Source: CALMRE01 sp964412895
Lineage (GTDB): Bacteria > UBP6 > UBA1177 > JAKLFG01
Reading direction: 5' to 3'
Assembly (NCBI GenBank): GCA_964412895.1
Contig: CAYPQK010000113.1
Location: 1 to 8,304 of the forward strand
DNA length: 8,304 nt
The translations under genes and the position numbers were made by a program. Shown in pieces: positions 4,740-8,304 of the stretch. How positions within the stretch are numbered: the stretch's first letter is position 1; each line of letters opens with the position of its first letter. Below the pieces are notes generated by a model. It saw nothing but the letters and a program-made list of their open reading frames with translations, was not told the origin of the DNA and ran no database searches.

Positions 4740-5933
4740 ATGCGTACTGTTCTGATACTTTTATTCCTTCTGCCGCTCATCGCGGCGGCGCAGGAGGAGG
4801 CGACCGATCCCGAACTCGCGGTGGCCCCGGCGGCCGATGCGGCCGAAAGCGCGCAGAAGAATGAACCGGCCTCGGCGGCGCCGTCGGCCGGCTGGTTGTC
4901 GGAGAATCCCGATATCAGCTTCATTTTCAACGGCGGGTTCGGTGTCCTGTGGAACCGTAAGGAGCCCATCATTCAGGGCGGACACGCAATAGAAAAACAG
5001 GGTTTTGTTTTACAGGGGCTCGAACTCGCGGTCGGCCATGCAGTCGATCCTTATTTCCGGTTCGACCTCAACTTTCAGTTCAAGGACATGGAGATCGAGG
5101 AGGTCTATCTTACTTCGCTCTCGCTTCCGTGGAATCTCCAGATACGCGCCGGGGTGTTGAATGCTCAGATGGGACGGGAGAATCAGAAACATCTCCACTC
5201 GATAGATTTCGTCAACTATTCTCTGCTGCACACCCGGTTCATGGCGGAAGAGCATTTCTCGGGTCTCGGCGGCGAGCTGTCGTGGCTTGCACCAACGCCG
5301 TGGTATCTGATGGTCATCGGGCAGGTGCTCGATACGAAAGAATCCCTTGGATTTATGCGGTCGGCTACCTTTGCGCCGGTCGAGATGACGAAAAAAGGCG
5401 ACTATGACGGGATGGAGGATTTTCTCTACCTTGCTCGCATCGTGAACTTCTTCGAGTTGGCCGATGCGTGGTCTCTCAATGTCGGCCTGTCGGGGGCATG
5501 GGGGCAGAGCCAGTTTGTTCCCGACAAGCGCGCGATGCTTTACGGGGCCGATATCGTACTTAAGTACCGCGATATTGAAAATGGCGACGATTCCTTCGCG
5601 TGGCGGATGGAAGTCGAAGGGGGACTGCGCGATCAACAAGTGCCGGGCGACTTTGTCCGCGACATCGGCTTTTTCGTCGAGAACATCTTCCAGATCGACA
5701 AACGGTGGGGTCTCGTGGCGCGCGGCGAGTGGAACGACCGCCTGCACGGTACGGCCGACTTCGCCCCCGACATGCAGGTACGCGGTGCGGCCAATGTTAC
5801 ATTCAGTCCGACCCATTTCTCGAAGTTCCGGCTCGAGTACGAGATCACGAAGAACGGCGATACGCCGCCGTACCACGGGGTGTTCCTGCAGGCCGAAGTG
5901 GTCATCGGCGCTCACGGCGCCCACATCTTTTAG
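4740..5933 (+). CDS. outer-membrane beta-barrel protein of the zinc-regulated type, probable metal porin
   Basis: The 397-aa protein has a signal peptide (about 1-17, 'LIAAA' before Gln18) and an Ala/Glu/Pro-rich linker (18-50). The barrel spans 56-397, with alternating hydrophobic strands and a terminal Phe, as in BAM-inserted proteins. The pattern 'NPDISFIFNG' (56-65), 'FVLQGLELAVGHAVDPYFRF' (89-108), 'IEEVYLTSLSLP' (119-130), 'HLHSIDFVNYSLLHTRF' (151-167) and 'LSWLAPTPW' (180-188) matches proteins often annotated as zinc-regulated TonB-dependent outer-membrane receptors. At under 400 residues, with no visible plug domain, a classic TonB receptor is unlikely and passive diffusion is more plausible. 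AGAGG (4730-4734) precedes ATG 4740. The TAG stop overlaps the znuA Shine-Dalgarno, so barrel and binding protein are made together. Family and role are fairly firm; the substrate is inferred from the neighbours. Confidence 0.82.
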   Translation: MRTVLILLFLLPLIAAAQEEATDPELAVAPAADAAESAQKNEPASAAPSAGWLSENPDISFIFNGGFGVLWNRKEPIIQGGHAIEKQGFVLQGLELAVGHAVDPYFRFDLNFQFKDMEIEEVYLTSLSLPWNLQIRAGVLNAQMGRENQKHLHSIDFVNYSLLHTRFMAEEHFSGLGGELSWLAPTPWYLMVIGQVLDTKESLGFMRSATFAPVEMTKKGDYDGMEDFLYLARIVNFFELADAWSLNVGLSGAWGQSQFVPDKRAMLYGADIVLKYRDIENGDDSFAWRMEVEGGLRDQQVPGDFVRDIGFFVENIFQIDKRWGLVARGEWNDRLHGTADFAPDMQVRGAANVTFSPTHFSKFRLEYEITKNGDTPPYHGVFLQAEVVIGAHGAHIF

Positions 5934-5942
5934 GAGGCCGTT

Positions 5943-6833
5943 ATGAGTAAACTGATAGCCGTGTTGATCGCTCTTGCATTCCTGACGCCGCTTCATGCCA
6001 AGGTCCATGTCGCCGCGACGATCCCCGATTACGCGGCGCTCGCGGCCGAATTGGGGGGCGAACGGGTCGAGGCGACAGCGCTGATCAAGGGGGCGCAGGA
6101 TCCCCATTTCGCCGACGCCCTGCCATCGCATGTGGTCCGGCTCAACCGGGCCGATCTGCTCGTGCTGACCGGCTGCGGACTTGAAGCGGGGTGGCTACCG
6201 CCGCTCATGACGCAGTCGCGCAACGATACGGTACAACCGGGATCGGCCGGGTATCTCGATGCCTCGACCGTCGTGACGCTCAAAGAGGTCCCGACGACCG
6301 TTGACAAGTCGCAGGGCGATGTCCATCCCGGCGGCAATCCCCATTTCTACACCGGACCGGCCGAACTGTACGCCGTCGCGGCGGCGATATACGACCGTCT
6401 GAAAAAGATCGATCCCGAGGGAGCGGTCTACTACGACGGCCGCTGGAGGGATTTCCGGGCGACCTACGAACGGAAAACGGCCGAGTGGCGGGCGAAACTG
6501 GCGCCGCTCAAGGGGACGAAGGTGGTCGAGTATCACAAAAGTTGGCTCTATTTTCTCGACTGGGCGGGGCTGGTCGGCGTCGGCGCGCTTGAGCCCAAGC
6601 CCGGCATTCCGCCGTCGGTGCGCCATGTGACCGATCTCTTGGCGGCGGTGCAGGGGAAAGAGGTCCGTTTCGTGATACAGGAGATATACCATCCGCAGAA
6701 ACTGTCGCGCCTGTTCGCCGAGAAAAGCGGCGCAAAACTGCTCGTGATCCCCTCGATGACCGGGGCGCTGCCGGGTATCGATACGGTATGGGAGAAGTTC
6801 GACCACATCGTCAATGAACTGACCAGACCATAG
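5943..6833 (+). CDS. znuA: ZnuA-like zinc ABC transporter substrate-binding protein
   Basis: The 296-aa periplasmic binding protein of the cluster A-I (TroA/ZnuA) family has a signal peptide at 1-19 ('TPLHA' before Lys20). Likely metal ligands are His55 ('QDPHF'), His134 ('GNPHFYT') and His198 ('VVEYHKSW'), with Asp280 or Glu217 as a possible fourth. Other family features are 'LNRADLLVLTGCGLE' (67-81), 'EPKPGIPPS' (217-225) and 'QEIYHPQK' (246-253). The long His/Asp/Glu loop seen in E. coli ZnuA is missing; only 'GDVHPGGNPHF' (125-135) is present. Three histidines favour zinc over manganese, though the family is hard to tell apart by eye. A near-perfect AGGAGG (5932-5937) precedes ATG 5943. 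It would deliver metal to the ZnuCB importer encoded next. Confidence 0.88.
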   Translation: MSKLIAVLIALAFLTPLHAKVHVAATIPDYAALAAELGGERVEATALIKGAQDPHFADALPSHVVRLNRADLLVLTGCGLEAGWLPPLMTQSRNDTVQPGSAGYLDASTVVTLKEVPTTVDKSQGDVHPGGNPHFYTGPAELYAVAAAIYDRLKKIDPEGAVYYDGRWRDFRATYERKTAEWRAKLAPLKGTKVVEYHKSWLYFLDWAGLVGVGALEPKPGIPPSVRHVTDLLAAVQGKEVRFVIQEIYHPQKLSRLFAEKSGAKLLVIPSMTGALPGIDTVWEKFDHIVNELTRP

Positions 6834-6842
6834 GAGAACGAT

Positions 6843-7544
6843 ATGCGGGACAGAACGGTGTTCGTCGAACTGCGCGACTGCGGCATCGGGTGGGAACGAC
6901 CGCTGGTGCCGCCGGTCGATCTGACGGTGTCGGCGGGAGAATACCTCCTTATCGCCGGGCCGAACGGCGCGGGGAAGACGACGCTCGTCAAGACGATGCT
7001 GGGGATGATCCCGGCCCTTTCGGGGGAGGTCCGCTATCCGGCGGGCCGCCCCCGTGTCGGCTATGTTCCCCAGCGCGGCGCGGTGCCGGAACACTATCCG
7101 GTGACGGCGCGCGACACGGTGCTCATGGGGCGCGCCCTTCTTCGGTTGATGGCGTTGCGCTGGAGCGACGAGGACCGCGCGGCGGCCGACCGGGCGCTTG
7201 CCGAGCTCGATCTTGCGGCGCTTGCCGGTAAACCCTTCGGCGAACTGTCGGGCGGGCAGAAACAGCGGGTGCTGGTCGCCCGCGCCCTAGCGATGGAGCC
7301 GCAGGTGCTGGTACTCGATGAGCCGACCGTCAACATGGATGTCGTTTCGGCGCGGCGGCTTCTGCGGCAACTCGACGAACTGCGGCGCGCACGGGGGATG
7401 GCGGTGCTCATCGTCACCCACGATATCGCGCCGGTCATCGCCTATGCCGGTAGGGTGGCCGTTCTCGACCGCGACCGGAGGCTTTTTCGGACCGGTCCGA
7501 CCGCCGATGTTGTCGCCGAACTGACGGCGGGAGGCGACGCATGA
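6843..7544 (+). CDS. znuC: ZnuC-like metal ABC transporter ATP-binding protein
   Basis: The 233-aa cytosolic ATPase powers the metal importer. All motifs are intact: Walker A 'GPNGAGKTT' (39-47), Q-loop Gln77 in 'YVPQR', ABC signature 'LSGGQKQRV' (135-143), Walker B 'VLVLDEPT' (155-162) and switch His193 in 'VTHD'. The Q-loop context 'GYVPQ' is typical of Mn/Zn importers. The spacing 'LMGR' (94-97) after the Q-loop also fits the family. AGGAGA (6832-6837) overlaps the znuA stop, and its own TGA overlaps the next ATG as ATGA, so stoichiometric expression with the permease is likely. Genomic context, not the ATPase itself, gives the zinc assignment. Confidence 0.9.
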   Translation: MRDRTVFVELRDCGIGWERPLVPPVDLTVSAGEYLLIAGPNGAGKTTLVKTMLGMIPALSGEVRYPAGRPRVGYVPQRGAVPEHYPVTARDTVLMGRALLRLMALRWSDEDRAAADRALAELDLAALAGKPFGELSGGQKQRVLVARALAMEPQVLVLDEPTVNMDVVSARRLLRQLDELRRARGMAVLIVTHDIAPVIAYAGRVAVLDRDRRLFRTGPTADVVAELTAGGDA

Positions 7545-8304
7545 ACGATCTATCGGCCACCATCGCCTTCTGGATCGATCCGCTCATCGTCGTGATCATC
7601 GCGAGCGCGGCGCTCGGCATGGTGGGGGTTCTCACGACGCTCCGGCGTTCCCTTTTCGTGCCGGTGACGCTCGCCCAGACCGGCGCGTTGGGCGTGACGG
7701 CCGCTTTTTTCCTGTCCGAACTTATCGCGGTCGAGTTGCCGCCCTTTCCCTTCGCGCTTCTGGCCGCGCTGGGCGCATCGGCCCTTTTCGCCGCGCGACG
7801 GAGCGGCGGTGCGGTTGCCGAGGCGGTCCTTTTCATCGCCGCTTCGGCCGGAACGATACTTTTCGGTTCCTTTCTGCGGGGCGATATCCACGATGTACAG
7901 GGGATACTGTTCGGCAGTGCGGTACTGGTGTCGCGCGGCGAGATGTTCGCCGTCATCGGTGCGGCGCTCCCGGCCGTTATCCTGTTCCTCGTCATGCGCC
8001 GGGCGCTTTTTGCCGCTTCGTTCGATCCCGAGAGTTACGCCGCCGCCGGCCGCAGTCCGTTCCTCGCCGACCTGATACTGTACACGCTTCTGTCCGTACT
8101 CATCGCGGTGACGACCCGCGCACTCGGGACGCTGGTGGTCTTCGCGGCGACCGCCCTGCCTGCGCTCGCGGCGCTCAACAAGCTGCCGCGCGCGACCATC
8201 TTCACGCTGGTGGATCTGGGGCCACGGTTGATCGCGACCACCCACCACAGCGCCATCGCCGGGCCATATCATCGCAACGCCGAAGCGATACTCGACATCC
8301 ACCA
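7541..8304 (+). CDS. znuB: ZnuB-like metal ABC permease, 3' end outside window and probably fused or chimeric after about residue 210
   Basis: The 254 visible residues read without a stop to the window edge. Residues 1-210 fit the ABC-3 permease family: hydrophobic helices at about 12-32, 70-85, 92-110, 136-155 and 175-205, the motif 'SFDPESYAAAG' (160-170) and 'RALGTLVVFAATALPALAAL' (193-212), equivalent to the family's G-x-L-L-V-x-A-x-L-x-x-P-A stretch. The usual His in the early 'SHA..G' motif is absent ('AQTGALGVTA'). From residue 213 the sequence turns hydrophilic, 'LPRATIFTLVDLGPRL' then 'THHSAIAGPYHRN', where two more helices are expected. GGGAGG (7529-7534) precedes ATG 7541, which overlaps the znuC stop. 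It would form the inner-membrane channel with ZnuC. Confidence 0.8.
   Translation, partial: MNDLSATIAFWIDPLIVVIIASAALGMVGVLTTLRRSLFVPVTLAQTGALGVTAAFFLSELIAVELPPFPFALLAALGASALFAARRSGGAVAEAVLFIAASAGTILFGSFLRGDIHDVQGILFGSAVLVSRGEMFAVIGAALPAVILFLVMRRALFAASFDPESYAAAGRSPFLADLILYTLLSVLIAVTTRALGTLVVFAATALPALAALNKLPRATIFTLVDLGPRLIATTHHSAIAGPYHRNAEAILDIH
8171..8304 (+). other. foreign-looking 3' segment in the znuB frame (possible assembly chimera or gene fusion)
   Basis: Codons from about 8171 encode 'LNKLPRATIFTLVDLGPRL' followed by 'ATTHHSAIAGPYHRNAEAI'. This matches my memory of the C-terminal soluble tail of unrelated polytopic membrane proteins (GT39-like, often from alphaproteobacteria) with a 'T-x-H-x-x-x-A-x-P/G-x-Y-H-R-N' signature. 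No metal permease helix pattern remains in any of the three forward frames. The join falls in 'PALAAL', a low-complexity Ala/Leu stretch (gcgctcgcggcgctc) where misassembly or recombination would be easy. Confidence 0.55.

Noticed and set aside
4740..5933. Full TonB-dependent receptor
   Set aside because: It is under 400 residues with no plug domain or TonB box visible, so a porin-like barrel fits better despite the common database name for the family.
5010..6131. 373-aa minus-strand open frame opposite the barrel gene and start of znuA
   Set aside because: It spans two clear genes on the other strand and shows no recognisable family, so it is a shadow.
7550..8302. 250-aa minus-strand open frame opposite znuB
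   Set aside because: Its charged low-complexity composition mirrors the permease. I checked it because the + frame ends oddly, but it gave no better reading of the last 130 bases.

Overview
The window is a GC-rich stretch of bacterial chromosome, or a metagenome contig, from a Gram-negative organism. It encodes an outer-membrane barrel protein, a lipoprotein and a periplasmic zinc-binding protein. The long Asp/Val/Ala-rich linker in the first lipoprotein, and its tandem FGE-fold copies, resemble secreted proteins of Myxococcota and other former Deltaproteobacteria. That placement is only a guess from protein style. All genes read on the + strand. No rRNA, tRNA, CRISPR array or transposon was seen.

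Region 1 (1-2524) holds two tandem Cys-rich FGE-fold lipoproteins. The first is cut by the window edge. They are followed, with an ATGA overlap, by a fusion of two thioredoxin-fold domains to a DsbD/CcdA-like membrane domain. The fusion probably moves reducing power across the inner membrane. Its position suggests, without proof, a role in thiol chemistry of these disulfide-rich exported proteins. Region 2 (about 2525-3508) is a YddG-like drug/metabolite exporter. Its natural N-terminus appears to sit in a different frame from the body, which points to a one-base frameshift near 2637.

Region 3 (3515 to the end) looks like one operon for zinc, or zinc-like metal, uptake. It starts at a strong sigma70-type promoter whose spacer and -10 carry an inverted/direct repeat. 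The genes in order are a DUF134 DNA-binding protein, a NifX/NifB-type protein with a Cys/His tail, a small His-rich exported protein, an outer-membrane barrel of the type annotated as zinc-regulated, ZnuA, ZnuC and ZnuB. Spacing is tight: several Shine-Dalgarno sequences overlap the preceding stop codon, and znuC/znuB overlap by ATGA. The barrel would admit metal, the small His-rich protein may hold it, and ZnuABC would import it. The DUF134 and NifX-like proteins may sense or handle it. A DUF134/NifX-like pair at the head of a zinc uptake operon is the most interesting arrangement here.

The last roughly 130 bases continue the znuB frame but no longer read like a metal permease. They resemble the C-terminus of an unrelated polytopic membrane protein with a 'GPYHRN' motif, so the contig end may be chimeric or the gene fused.
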